From Nocardioides alkalitolerans (GTDB lineage: Bacteria > Actinomycetota > Actinomycetes > Propionibacteriales > Nocardioidaceae), in NCBI GenBank assembly GCA_038184435.1, contig CP116227.1:3501501-3565500 (forward strand): a DNA stretch of 64,000 bases. The letters run 5' to 3'. Under the pieces are notes generated by a model, which saw nothing but the letters and a program-made list of their open reading frames with translations, was not told the origin of the DNA and made no database searches. Of this stretch, positions 16,075 through 24,575 are shown in pieces (position 1 is the first letter of the stretch; each line of letters opens with the position of its first letter). Both the position numbers and the translations under genes were made by a program.

Positions 16075-17292
16075 ATGCGGCCCATCGTGCAGAGCAAGAA
16101 GCTCCAGAACGTCCGGTACGACGTGCGAGGTCCGATCCTCGTCGAGGCGCAGCGGCTCGAGGCGGAGGGCCACCGCATCCTCAAGCTCAACATCGGCAAC
16201 CCGGCGCCGTTCGGCTTCGAGGCGCCGCAGTCGATCGTCGCCGACATGGTGACGCACCTGCCGGACGCGCAGGGCTACTCCGACTCGCGCGGGATCTACT
16301 CGGCGCGCACGGCGGTGGCGCAGTACTACCAGTCCCGCGGCCTCACGGAGACGTCCGTCGACGACGTCTTCATCGGCAACGGCGTCTCCGAGATGATCTC
16401 GCTGGTGCTGCAGGCGTTCCTCGACGACGGCAACGAGGTGCTCGTGCCGGCGCCGGACTACCCGCTGTGGACGGGCGCGGTGACGCTCTGCGGTGGCACC
16501 CCGGTGCACTACCGCTGCGACGAGGAGAACGGGTGGAACCCCGACCTCGCCGACATCGAGGCCAAGATCACCCCGAACACCCAGGCCCTGGTGATCATCA
16601 ACCCGAACAACCCGACGGGCGCGGTCTACAGCGAGGAGACCGTCAAGGGCCTCGTCGACATCGCCCGGCGCCACGACCTCGTGCTGATGAGCGACGAGAT
16701 CTACGAGAAGATCCTCTTCGACGACGCGGTGCACCACCACACGGCGACGTACGCCGGCGACGACGTCCTCTGCCTCACCTTCTCCGGGCTCTCGAAGGCC
16801 TACCGGGTCTGCGGCTACCGCGCCGGCTGGGTGATGATCTCCGGCCCGAAGCACCTGGCGGAGGACTTCCTCGAGGGCCTGACGCTGCTCTCCAACATGC
16901 GGATGTGCGCGAACGTGCCGGCGCAGCACGCGATCCAGACGGCGCTGGGCGGCTACCAGTCGATCAGCGAGTACATCGGGCCGGGCGGCCGGTTCTACGA
17001 GCAGTCGAAGACCGCGTGGCGCCTGCTCAACGAGATCGAGGGCGTCAGCTGCGTGGAGCCGATGGGGGCGCTCTACTGCTTCCCGAAGCTCGACACGGAG
17101 ATGTTCGGGATCACCGACGACCAGGAGTTCGTCATCGACCTGCTCCGGGCGAAGAAGCTGCTCGTCACCCACGGCACGGGATTCAACTGGTTCGAGCCCG
17201 ACCACTTCCGCCTGGTGACGCTGCCCGACGTCGACATGCTGACCGAGGCCATCGAGCGCATCGCCGACTTCCTCGCCACGCTGCGCCGCTGA
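16075..17292 (+). CDS. Alanine-type aminotransferase (AlaA-like, class I/II)
   Basis: 405 residues. PLP fold type I aminotransferase: the N-terminal KKLQNVRYDVRGPILVEAQRL is typical of AlaA. The nucleotide-cofactor segments NPNNPTG and LMSDEIYEKI precede the PLP lysine in FSGLSKAYRVCGYRAGW. Converts pyruvate and glutamate to alanine and 2-oxoglutarate in characterised relatives. The ATG at 16075 is preferred over a GTG at 16045 because the family begins with Met-Arg-Pro/Lys-Pro. Confidence 0.88.
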   Translation: MRPIVQSKKLQNVRYDVRGPILVEAQRLEAEGHRILKLNIGNPAPFGFEAPQSIVADMVTHLPDAQGYSDSRGIYSARTAVAQYYQSRGLTETSVDDVFIGNGVSEMISLVLQAFLDDGNEVLVPAPDYPLWTGAVTLCGGTPVHYRCDEENGWNPDLADIEAKITPNTQALVIINPNNPTGAVYSEETVKGLVDIARRHDLVLMSDEIYEKILFDDAVHHHTATYAGDDVLCLTFSGLSKAYRVCGYRAGWVMISGPKHLAEDFLEGLTLLSNMRMCANVPAQHAIQTALGGYQSISEYIGPGGRFYEQSKTAWRLLNEIEGVSCVEPMGALYCFPKLDTEMFGITDDQEFVIDLLRAKKLLVTHGTGFNWFEPDHFRLVTLPDVDMLTEAIERIADFLATLRR

Positions 17293-17308
17293 GGCCCCTC
17301 CCTCCTCG

Positions 17309-17358
17309 GGGACGTCATGCGCGTCGGCGGCCGGGGCCACCGCGGCGCATGACGTCCC
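17309..17358. terminator. Long hairpin, family 'GGGACGTCATGCGC', copy 1
   Basis: Perfect 14-bp arms GGGACGTCATGCGC / GCGCATGACGTCCC with a 22-nt GC-rich loop. It lies between the convergent aminotransferase and dienoyl-CoA-reductase genes. Near-identical hairpins recur at 41288 and 58249; a bidirectional terminator is the natural reading. Confidence 0.8.
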
Positions 17359-17368
17359 GAAGAAGCCC

Positions 17369-19447
17369 TCAGCCGGCGATCCCCGCCACGACGCGGGTGG
17401 CCTGCTCGATGGCGCGCTTCGCGTCGAGCTCCGCCGCGACGTCCGCGCCGCCGACGAGGTGCACCGCGCCGCCGGACGGGTACGCCGCGGAGCCGTCCAA
17501 CGCGTCGTACACGTCCCGCACGGACTCCTGCCCGGCGCACACGACGACGTGGTCCACGGCGTACAACCGCTGCTCCCCGTCGACCGTCACCCACAGGCCG
17601 TCGTCGTCGATGCGGTCGTAGGTGACGCCCGAGACCTGCACGACACCCGACTGCTTGAGCACGGCCCGGTGGGCCCAGCCGGAGGTCTTGCCGAGGCCGA
17701 CGCCGATCGGTGTGGTCTTGCGCTGCAGCAGGTAGACCTCGCGCACCACGGCGCGCGGCTTGGCCTCGGTCAGCCCGCCGCGGTCGAGAGCGGGGTCGCC
17801 GACGCCCCAGTGCGACTTCCACGTCGCGACGTCGTCGATGGTCTCGGCCGGGTCGTGGGTGAGGAAGTGGGCGACGTCGACACCGATGCCGCCGGCGCCG
17901 ATGACGGCGACCCGCTGGCCGCAGGTGACGCGGCGGGCGAGCACGTCGGCGTACGAGACGGCCTTCGGGTGGTCCATCCCCGGGATCGACGGGACGCGCG
18001 GCTCGACGCCGGACGCCACGACGACCTCGTCGAAGCCCGCCAGGTCGTCGGGGGTGGCGGTGGTGCTGAGGCGCACGTCGACGCCCAGCACCTCGAGGCG
18101 GCGCGTGTAGTAGCGCAGCGTCTCCGCGAACTCCTCCTTGCCGGGGATCTGCATCGCGAGCTGGAACTGTCCGCCGAGGTGGGGGTTGCGCTCGAAGAGC
18201 GTGACGGCGAAGCCGCGCTCCGCGGCCGACACGGCAGCCGCGAGCCCCGCGGGCCCGGCGCCCACGACCGCGACGGTGCGGCGGGTCCGCGTCGGGCTCA
18301 GCACCAGGGTCGTCTCGCGGCACGCCCGCGGGTTCACCAGGCACGACGACTTCTTGTTGCTGAAGATGTGGTCGAGGCACGCCTGGTTGCAGGCGATGCA
18401 CGTGTTGATCTCGTCGGCCCGCCCGGCGGCCGCCTTGGCGACGAGCTCGGCGTCGGCGAGGAACGGCCGCGCGAGCGAGACGAGGTCGGCCTCCCCGGCG
18501 GCGAGGATGTCCTCGGCCACCTCCGGCGCGTTGATGCGGTTGGACGCGCACACCGGCGTGGCGATGCCGGCCTCCCGCAGCGCCGCTCGCAGGCGCGCGG
18601 TCGAGTCGCGCCACGCGGCCCGCGGCACCTGCGTGATGATCGTCGGCACCCGCGCCTCGTGCCAGCCGATGCCCGTGTTGAAGACGTCCACGCCGGCCTC
18701 GACGAGCGCCTGCGCGAGCTCGGCCGTCTCGTCCCAGGTCTGCCCGTCCTCGACGAGGTCGAGCAGCGAGATGCGGTAGTCGAGCAGGAAGTCGTCGCCG
18801 ACGAGCTCGCGCGTGCGGCGCACGACCTCGATCGCGAACCGCATCCGCTTCGTCGCCGAGCCGCCCCAGCGGTCCGTGCGGTCGTTGGTGCGGGCGGCGA
18901 GGAACTGGTTGATGAGGTAGCCCTCGGACCCCATGATCTCGACCCCGTCGTAGCCCGCCCGCTGCGCCAACCGCGCCGCCCGCGCGAAGTCGCTCGCCGT
19001 GCGGTCGACGCCCTTCGTGCTGAGCGCCGTGGGACGGAACGGCGTGATCGGGCTCTTCCGACGCGACGCGCCGACGTTGAGCGGGTGGTAGCCGTAGCGC
19101 CCCGCGTGCACGAGCTGCAGCACGATCTTCGCGTCGTGCTCGTGCACCGCATCGGTGACCTGCACGTGGCGCGCGGCCTGCAGCCGGCTCGTCATCTCGG
19201 AGCCCAGCGGCTTGAGCCAGCCGCGCTTGTTGGGCGCGTAGCCGCCCGTCACGATCAGCCCGACCCCACCGGCGGCGCGCTCGGCGAAGTAGGCCGCCAG
19301 CTTCCCGATGTTCCAGAACCCGTCCTCGAGCCCGGTGTGCATCGAGCCCATGACGCTGCGGTTGCGCAGGGTGACGCTGCCCCGCCCGTGCGCCGTGGGG
19401 ACGGTGAGCGGGCTGAGGAAGGTGGGGTACGCCGTGGGCACGGTCAT
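17369..19447 (-). CDS. fadH: NADPH-dependent 2,4-dienoyl-CoA reductase (FadH-like)
   Basis: 692 residues. Old-yellow-enzyme-type TIM barrel (RNRSVMGSMHTGLEDGF, LQLVHAGRYGYHP, EIMGSEGYLINQFLAARTN) then the 4Fe-4S cluster (CIACNQACLDHIF ... SSCLVNPRACRE) and an FAD/NADPH half (VAVVGAGPAGLAAAVSAAERG, VAVIGAGGIGVDVAHFL). This is the E. coli FadH layout, which reduces 2,4-dienoyl-CoA from unsaturated fatty acids. Its ATG at 19447 overlaps the padR stop (ATGA). A second barrel-type function such as an ene-reductase is possible. Confidence 0.92.
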   Translation of the reverse strand: MTVPTAYPTFLSPLTVPTAHGRGSVTLRNRSVMGSMHTGLEDGFWNIGKLAAYFAERAAGGVGLIVTGGYAPNKRGWLKPLGSEMTSRLQAARHVQVTDAVHEHDAKIVLQLVHAGRYGYHPLNVGASRRKSPITPFRPTALSTKGVDRTASDFARAARLAQRAGYDGVEIMGSEGYLINQFLAARTNDRTDRWGGSATKRMRFAIEVVRRTRELVGDDFLLDYRISLLDLVEDGQTWDETAELAQALVEAGVDVFNTGIGWHEARVPTIITQVPRAAWRDSTARLRAALREAGIATPVCASNRINAPEVAEDILAAGEADLVSLARPFLADAELVAKAAAGRADEINTCIACNQACLDHIFSNKKSSCLVNPRACRETTLVLSPTRTRRTVAVVGAGPAGLAAAVSAAERGFAVTLFERNPHLGGQFQLAMQIPGKEEFAETLRYYTRRLEVLGVDVRLSTTATPDDLAGFDEVVVASGVEPRVPSIPGMDHPKAVSYADVLARRVTCGQRVAVIGAGGIGVDVAHFLTHDPAETIDDVATWKSHWGVGDPALDRGGLTEAKPRAVVREVYLLQRKTTPIGVGLGKTSGWAHRAVLKQSGVVQVSGVTYDRIDDDGLWVTVDGEQRLYAVDHVVVCAGQESVRDVYDALDGSAAYPSGGAVHLVGGADVAAELDAKRAIEQATRVVAGIAG

Positions 19448-20040
19448 CGGGACTCCTCGCGGTCGGTGTCGGGGTCGGTGTCGGGGTGGGTGTCGGGGTG
19501 GGTGCTCGGCGCGCCGTGCGCCGTCAGGTACTCGTCGAGCCAGGTGATCCAGAACCGCTCCATGAGCAGCCCGCCGCGCAGCACGAGCCAACGGTCGAGG
19601 GCCGGCCCGGTGAGTGCCCCCGGGTCGGGGAACTGCTCGGCGGCCATGGCCTCGAAGGTGCGCAGCCGCGCCCGGTGCTCCTCCCGCCGGACGGCGAGGT
19701 GGGCGAGCACGGCCGAGCGGTCGCCGTACGCCGCGCCGCGCATCTTCACCGCCACCTCGGTGCGCAGCGGCTCGGGGGTGGAGGGCGTCGCCAGCCACTC
19801 GGCGAGCACCTTCGCGCCGAGCGGGGAGACGGCGTAGACCTTCTTGTCGGGCCGACCCGTCTGCGCGACCGTCTCGACGTCGACCCAGCCGTCCTCCGCC
19901 ATGCGGCCCAGCGTCCGGTAGATCTGCTGGTGGCTGGCCTGCCAGAAGTTGCCGAGGGTGCGCTCGAAGCGCTGGGTGAGCTCGAGGCCGGAGCCGCCGC
20001 GCTCGCGCAGCGCCACGAGGAGCACGTGTTCGAGGGCCAT
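19444..20040 (-). CDS. PadR-family transcriptional regulator
   Basis: 198 residues. Winged helix (MALEHVLLVALRERGGSGLEL, then HQQIYRTLGRMAEDGWVD) and a helical C-terminal dimer domain, ending in an Asp/His-Pro-rich tail encoded by short repeats. The start at 20040 has no clear Shine-Dalgarno. Two TGCAAC..GTTGCA dyads lie just upstream and suggest autoregulation, and the 4-bp overlap puts fadH in the same operon. Confidence 0.85.
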   Translation of the reverse strand: MALEHVLLVALRERGGSGLELTQRFERTLGNFWQASHQQIYRTLGRMAEDGWVDVETVAQTGRPDKKVYAVSPLGAKVLAEWLATPSTPEPLRTEVAVKMRGAAYGDRSAVLAHLAVRREEHRARLRTFEAMAAEQFPDPGALTGPALDRWLVLRGGLLMERFWITWLDEYLTAHGAPSTHPDTHPDTDPDTDREESR

Positions 20041-20056
20041 GGGGAGGAGCGTGCCA

Positions 20057-20085
20057 TGCAACGGGTTGCAGTGCAACTAGTTGCA
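20057..20085. promoter_or_regulatory. Two adjacent operator dyads before the PadR gene
   Basis: TGCAACGGGTTGCA (20057-20070, one central mismatch) and the perfect 14-bp TGCAACTAGTTGCA (20072-20085) are separated by one base. Both carry the same arms; they lie directly before the padR start. Confidence 0.7.
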
Positions 20086-20218
20086 CAGCGGTGCTCCCGG
20101 CCGTGGTGCGAGCCCGCCACTTTCCGTAGGCCTGGCACCACGACCAGGTGCCCGCCCCAGGGGGCCCGGGGACCGGGGCCGTCACCTCCCCGCAACACGC
20201 GTCCGCCACGATGCGCCC

Positions 20219-20533
20219 ATGGCCTGGATCGTGCTCGTCCTGTCGGGATGCCTCGAAGCGGTCTGGGCGACCGCCCTGTCGCGCTCGGAGGGGCTGACCC
20301 GCCTGGTGCCCTCCGTCGTCTTCGGCGTCTCCGTGGTCGCGAGCATGGTCGGCCTCGCGTGGGCGATGCGCACGCTGCCGGTCGGCACGTCCTACGCGGT
20401 GTGGGTGGGGATCGGCGCGGCGCTCACCGCGTCGTACGCCATGGTCACCGGCGCCGAGGCCTTCTCGGCGGTGCGGGCGCTCCTGCTGCTCGGCATCGTG
20501 GCCTGCGTCATCGGTCTCAAGCTCGCCCACTGA
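20219..20533 (+). CDS. SMR exporter, Gdx/SugE-like
   Basis: 104 residues and four hydrophobic helices. The conserved glutamate is in GCLEAVWATALSRSEGLTRL and the helix-3 pattern LPVGTSYAVWVGIG is also present. The WATALSRSEGLTR stretch is of the SugE/Gdx type (guanidinium export) rather than the multidrug EmrE type. No guanidine riboswitch was recognised upstream. Confidence 0.85.
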   Translation: MAWIVLVLSGCLEAVWATALSRSEGLTRLVPSVVFGVSVVASMVGLAWAMRTLPVGTSYAVWVGIGAALTASYAMVTGAEAFSAVRALLLLGIVACVIGLKLAH

Positions 20534-20575
20534 ACCCGCGCACGGGCGACCACACCGAGGATGCCCTCGCGACTG

Positions 20576-20592
20576 TGACAGTGAATCTGTCA
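20576..20592. promoter_or_regulatory. Dyad TGACA-N7-TGTCA before the CoA-transferase gene
   Basis: TGACA (20576-20580) and TGTCA (20588-20592) with the seven bases GTGAATC between. A like-spaced dyad occurs before fadA (30686). Confidence 0.5.
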
Positions 20593-20602
20593 TGATCCGT
20601 CC

Positions 20603-21766
20603 ATGGCGCTCACGCTGGGACAGGGAACGGGGCCGCTCGCCGGCCTGAAGGTCGTCGAGCTCGCGGGGATCGGGCCGGGCCCGCACGCGTGCATGATCCT
20701 CGCGGACCTCGGCGCGGACGTGATCCGCATCGACCGTCCGGGCGGGGGCGCGCTGTCGGTCGTGGCCGACCCGCGCCACGACCTGCTCACCCGCGGCCGG
20801 CCCAGCGTCGCGGCCAACCTGAAGGACCCCGTCGCCCGCGACACCGTGCTCGACCTGGTCGCGGAGGCGGACGTGCTCGTCGAGGGCCTGCGGCCCGGGG
20901 TGACCGAGCGGCTCGGGCTCGGCCCCGACGACTGCCTCGCGCGCAACCCGCGGCTGGTCTACGGCCGCATGACCGGCTGGGGCCAGACGGGCCCGCTCGC
21001 CCACGCGGCGGGTCACGACATGGACTACATCGCCATCACGGGCGCCCTCCACGGGCTCGGCCAGGACAAGGCCCGGCCGCACTTCCCGAGCAACCTCGTC
21101 GGCGACTTCGGCGGTGGCTCGACCTACCTCGTCATCGGCATCCTCGCCGCGCTCGTCGAGCGCGGCATCAGCGGGAAGGGCCAGGTCGTCGACGCCGCGA
21201 TCGTCGACGGCACCGCCCACCTCAACGCCATGGCGTCCGCGATGCTCGCCGGCGGCGGCTTCACGGAGGAGCGTGCCGCGAACCTGCTCGACGGCGGGAT
21301 CCCGTACTACGACATCTACGAGACCGCCGACGGCGAGCACCTCGCGGTCGGGGCGCTCGAGCCGCAGTTCTTCGACGAGCTCGTGACCCGCCTCGGCATC
21401 AAGGAGCAGGCGCCCACGCAGGCCGACCTCGGCCGGTACGACGAGCTCCGCACGCTCGTCGCCGACACCATCCGCTCGCGGACCCGCGCGGAGTGGACCG
21501 AGGTCTTCGACGGCACCGACGCGTGCGTCGCGCCGATCCTGCGCATGAGCGAGGCGCCGGAGCACCCGCACGTCAAGGCACGCGAGATCTTCGTCGAGCG
21601 CGACGGCGTCGTGCAGCCGGCGCCGGCGCCGCGGTTCTCGCGCACCGCGCCGACGCTGACGCTGAGCCCCCACCGCGCGGGCGCCTACACGCGCGAGGCG
21701 CTCGAGGCGTGGGGCGTGGCAGATGTCGACGGTCTGATCGCGTCGGGGGCGTTCGTCCAGGCCTGA
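20603..21766 (+). CDS. CaiB/BaiF family CoA-transferase, alpha-methylacyl-CoA racemase-like
   Basis: 387 residues. Family III CoA-transferase fold: ELAGIGPGPHACMILADLGADVIRI with GPG in the CoA site, then GRMTGWGQTGPLAHAAGHDMDYIAI typical of the racemase branch (active-site His and Asp within GHDMDY), and PHFPSNLVGDFGGGS. Best fit is a 2-methylacyl-CoA racemase acting on branched-chain acyl-CoA, next to other fatty-acid genes. Another CoA ester is possible. Confidence 0.85.
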   Translation: MALTLGQGTGPLAGLKVVELAGIGPGPHACMILADLGADVIRIDRPGGGALSVVADPRHDLLTRGRPSVAANLKDPVARDTVLDLVAEADVLVEGLRPGVTERLGLGPDDCLARNPRLVYGRMTGWGQTGPLAHAAGHDMDYIAITGALHGLGQDKARPHFPSNLVGDFGGGSTYLVIGILAALVERGISGKGQVVDAAIVDGTAHLNAMASAMLAGGGFTEERAANLLDGGIPYYDIYETADGEHLAVGALEPQFFDELVTRLGIKEQAPTQADLGRYDELRTLVADTIRSRTRAEWTEVFDGTDACVAPILRMSEAPEHPHVKAREIFVERDGVVQPAPAPRFSRTAPTLTLSPHRAGAYTREALEAWGVADVDGLIASGAFVQA

Positions 21767-21821
21767 GCGCCGCTGGCGGGGTTGGCGTCGGCGGCGCCCC
21801 CGGCCCTGGCACCCTTGCCCG

Positions 21822-23087
21822 GTGATGCTCCTCGCCGCCGCCGTGGTCGCCGCCGTGGCCTGCCTGGTGGCGGCGCTCGCGCTCGACGGCGTCCGCCAGC
21901 TCGCGGTCGGCGTGCTGGGAGCCGGGCTGGTCCTCGGCGTCGGGGCGGTCAGCCCCGGGCACGCCGAGCGGGCGGTGCTCGACCTGTTGCCCGTCGTGGG
22001 CTACCTCGTCGCGATCCTCGTGCTCGCCACGCTCGTGGAGCGGGGTGGCGTATTCGCCTGGCTGGGCGGGATCGTCGCGGCCGGCTCCCGGCGCGCCTCC
22101 GATCCCGGGCGGCGGCTCGTGCTCCTCGCCGTGCTCACCGCGGCGGTGGTCACGGCGCTGCTCACGCTCGACGCGACGGTCGTGCTGCTGGCGCCCGTGC
22201 TCGTGCTGGCCGCCCGCGGGCTGGGCCGGGACCCCTGGCCGCTCGACCTGGCCTCCGTGCGCCTCGCCAACACCGCGTCGATCCTGCTGCCGGTCTCCAA
22301 CCTCACCAACCTGGTGGCCTTCGACGCGTCGGGGCTGACCTTCCTCCACTTCACGCTGCTCATGGCGCCGGCGTGGCTCGTGGTCGTCGCGGCCGAGCAC
22401 GTCGTCGTACGCCGCGCGCAGCGCCCCGCCGCCGCGACGCCCGCGGTGGTGGAGGCCCCGGTGGCGGTCCCGCGCCCCGACCGGCTCACCCTCGTCGTGC
22501 TCGGCGTGACGTTGGCGGCCATCGTGGTCGGGGGTCAGCTCCACCTGGAGCCCGTGTGGCCGGCGCTGGTGGCGGCGGCGGTGCTGGGCGTGCGCGCGGC
22601 GCTCACCCGCCGTCCCGAGCTGCGGCTCGCGCCGACACGGCTGCTCGCGGCGGGGCAGGTGCCCTTCGCCGTCTTCGTGCTCTGCTGGGCGATCGCCGTG
22701 ACGGCGCTGGCCGACCGGGGCGGTGCCGACCTCCTCGACCGGCTGCTGCCGGACGGCACCGGGGTCGTCAGCCTCGTGGTGGTCGCGCTCGTGGCCATGC
22801 TCGCCGCCAACCTGCTGAACAACCTCCCGGCCACCCTGCTGCTGGTGCCGCTGGCCGCGCCCGTCGGGCCCGAGGCCGTGCTCGCGGTGCTCATCGGGGT
22901 CGGGGTGGGGGCGAGCGCGACGTACGCCGGCTCGCTGGCCAACCTCCTCTGGCTCCGCAACCCCGCGCTGGAGCACCCGGCGGACGTGGGCCGGCGCTTC
23001 CACGCGGTCGGCCTGCTCGTCACGCCGGTGCTCGTGGTGGTCGCGACCGCCGTGATGGCCGGTACGGCGACGCTCGTCGGGACCTGA
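21822..23087 (+). CDS. SLC13/ArsB-type anion or citrate-like membrane transporter
   Basis: About 421 residues, ten or more hydrophobic segments (for example LAALDGVRQLAVGVLGAGL, LTLDATVVLLAPVLVLAAR, LLPVSNLTNLVAF). The motif SNLTNLVAFD and the symmetric second half containing LAANLLNNLPATLLLVPLAAPVG match the ion-transporter superfamily of SLC13, ArsB and NhaD. Which anion it carries cannot be told. Its 3' end lies 18 bp from the displaced copy of the tetR end at 23106. Confidence 0.8.
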   Translation: MMLLAAAVVAAVACLVAALALDGVRQLAVGVLGAGLVLGVGAVSPGHAERAVLDLLPVVGYLVAILVLATLVERGGVFAWLGGIVAAGSRRASDPGRRLVLLAVLTAAVVTALLTLDATVVLLAPVLVLAARGLGRDPWPLDLASVRLANTASILLPVSNLTNLVAFDASGLTFLHFTLLMAPAWLVVVAAEHVVVRRAQRPAAATPAVVEAPVAVPRPDRLTLVVLGVTLAAIVVGGQLHLEPVWPALVAAAVLGVRAALTRRPELRLAPTRLLAAGQVPFAVFVLCWAIAVTALADRGGADLLDRLLPDGTGVVSLVVVALVAMLAANLLNNLPATLLLVPLAAPVGPEAVLAVLIGVGVGASATYAGSLANLLWLRNPALEHPADVGRRFHAVGLLVTPVLVVVATAVMAGTATLVGT

Positions 23088-23105
23088 GCCCGCCCCGATC
23101 CGCGT

Positions 23106-23173
23106 CGTGGCCTCAGCGCCCCGCTTTCCGCCGCGCTGAGGCCACGACCGCCCTCGCCACGTCGCGCGCCGCG
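23106..23173. repeat. Direct repeat L: displaced copy of a tetR 3' end
   Basis: 68 bp aligned gaplessly with 24576-24643, identical over its right 42 bp. Read on the minus strand in the same frame, both copies encode AARDVARAVVASAR followed by five residues and a TGA at the same place. A hairpin with GTGGCCTCAGCG / CGCTGAGGCCAC arms lies inside. Confidence 0.85.
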
Positions 23174-23189
23174 GACCAGAGGGTCCGCC

Positions 23190-24479
23190 TCAGCCGCCTG
23201 CCACCGGTGGTGGGAGGGTTCCTGCGCCGCGCCGGCGCATCTCGTCCAGGGAGACGAGGCGCTCACCTGACCGCCCCTGTAGGTCGGGGTACTCGTGCAG
23301 TGCGTAGCGGGCGAGCGCCGGCATCGTGATCTCGAGAACCCCCCGGCGGGGGGCATAGATGTCTCCGGTCTCGATGAGGTTCTGTCGAACGCGTGACCAG
23401 GAGCGCTGATCTCGACCCAGGATGACCGCGAGCTCTTGGGCCGTGGCTCGGCCACCGTTCGCGGCGATCGCCGTGACGAGCTCGGCCTCCCGCTCGGAGA
23501 GCGCGTCCCAGCGCGGCTCGAGGGAGCGCATGGTCAGGGTCTCGGCGGCCGGAGGGATCGCGGCTGCGGCGGAGGCGACGTCGACGACGGGGCCGGGGGC
23601 GTGGCGCCACACGGCCTGTGCGAAGTACTGCAGGTGCGCCGGATAGCGGTTGGACGCCTCGAGCACGGCGTCGACGGCCGCAGGCTCCCAGCCGCCCCCA
23701 GCAACACGGGCAGGTTCGAGGATTGCCAGGCGGGCGTCGGGCTCCTCGAGCTGCAGCGGGATCCGGGTCTCCACGAAGAGGCGATCGGGATGAGTGACAC
23801 CTGCCTCGATCAGCCGGGCCATGGTGTGGGGCAGTCCGGTACCGGCGAAGACGACGGCCGCGTCGGGGTGGTCGACGTTGAGGCGCTGGAGCACTGCGGC
23901 GATGAGGGCGACCTCGCGAGCGTCGCCGACCTGGATCTCGTCGATGGTCAGCATGACCCCACCCCTGGACGCGGCCGTCTGCAGACCGCCTGTCTCGCCC
24001 CGCACGGCCTCGGAGAGGGCCGCCAGGGCGCCCGCGAGGGACTCGGGATCGCGCGCCACTCCGGCCGACCCGCCCGCCGGCGGGTGGAGGCTCACGCCGG
24101 CCGAGAAGCCCCCGGCTCCCAGCTGCAGGCCAGCGAATCGCTCGAGCGCCTGCTTCGCGCGCTTCCACGGTCCCTTGTCCGCCGCGATGGCGGCGTCGGC
24201 CTGCCGGATGAGCGACGCGACCATCGTCGGCTCGTCGCGCACTGCTTGGAGATTGACGACCTCGTAGCCGAGGCTGCGAGCCTGGTCTGCCAGCACGGTG
24301 AGCGTGCAGGTCTTGCCGACCCCACGTGGGCCGGTGAGGAGCAGGTCCTCGGCAGCTGCACGACCCCCGCCTCCCGCGACCGCGTGCAGCTGCAGGGTCC
24401 AGTCCCGCACGAGCCGGTCACGACCGACGAGCAACGGCGGGACCTTGCCCGCGCCGGGTCGGTAGACGTTGCTGTCCAT
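23190..24479 (-). CDS. AAA-type ATPase of unknown function (Orc1/archaeal-ATPase-like)
   Basis: 429 residues. Walker A is LLLTGPRGVGKTCTLTVL (about residues 47-64) and Walker B is GVMLTIDEIQ (about 174-183); FAGTGLPHT lies at the sensor-1 position. The C-terminal ~120 residues (LSEREAELVTAIAANGGRAT, then LGRDQRSWSRVRQNLIETG) look like a winged helix, giving an Orc1/Cdc6-like ATPase-plus-wHTH plan. The ATG at 24479 has GCAGGAGGA upstream. Its role is unknown; isolated ATPases of this kind occur in accessory islands. It is the only gene between two direct repeats. Confidence 0.8.
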   Translation of the reverse strand: MDSNVYRPGAGKVPPLLVGRDRLVRDWTLQLHAVAGGGGRAAAEDLLLTGPRGVGKTCTLTVLADQARSLGYEVVNLQAVRDEPTMVASLIRQADAAIAADKGPWKRAKQALERFAGLQLGAGGFSAGVSLHPPAGGSAGVARDPESLAGALAALSEAVRGETGGLQTAASRGGVMLTIDEIQVGDAREVALIAAVLQRLNVDHPDAAVVFAGTGLPHTMARLIEAGVTHPDRLFVETRIPLQLEEPDARLAILEPARVAGGGWEPAAVDAVLEASNRYPAHLQYFAQAVWRHAPGPVVDVASAAAAIPPAAETLTMRSLEPRWDALSEREAELVTAIAANGGRATAQELAVILGRDQRSWSRVRQNLIETGDIYAPRRGVLEITMPALARYALHEYPDLQGRSGERLVSLDEMRRRGAGTLPPPVAGG

Positions 24480-24495
24480 GCGCTCATCCTCCTGC

Positions 24496-24533
24496 AGAAA
24501 GACGTAGAAAACAGCATCTTTCTGCGTCTTTCT
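24496..24533. promoter_or_regulatory. Inverted repeat in the promoter of the ATPase gene
   Basis: AGAAAGACGTAGAAA (24496-24510) and TTTCTGCGTCTTTCT (24519-24533) are inverted with one mismatch and 8 bases between. The element sits 17 nt upstream of the ATG, just before the ribosome site. It could be an operator or a leader RNA hairpin. Confidence 0.65.
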
Positions 24534-24575
24534 ACCGGGGCGCGCGGTCCGTGGCGAGACCTCCCCGCGCTAAGG

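Noticed and set aside
20086..20218. Guanidine riboswitch before the Gdx/SugE-like gene
   Set aside because: Small stems such as GGCACC...GGTGCC are present, but none of the conserved ykkC or mini-ykkC blocks could be read.
17369..21673. Very long minus-strand frame read as one gene
   Set aside because: The true gene is the fadH frame from 19447; upstream of that it only continues by lack of stops in GC-rich DNA, across the padR and CaiB genes.
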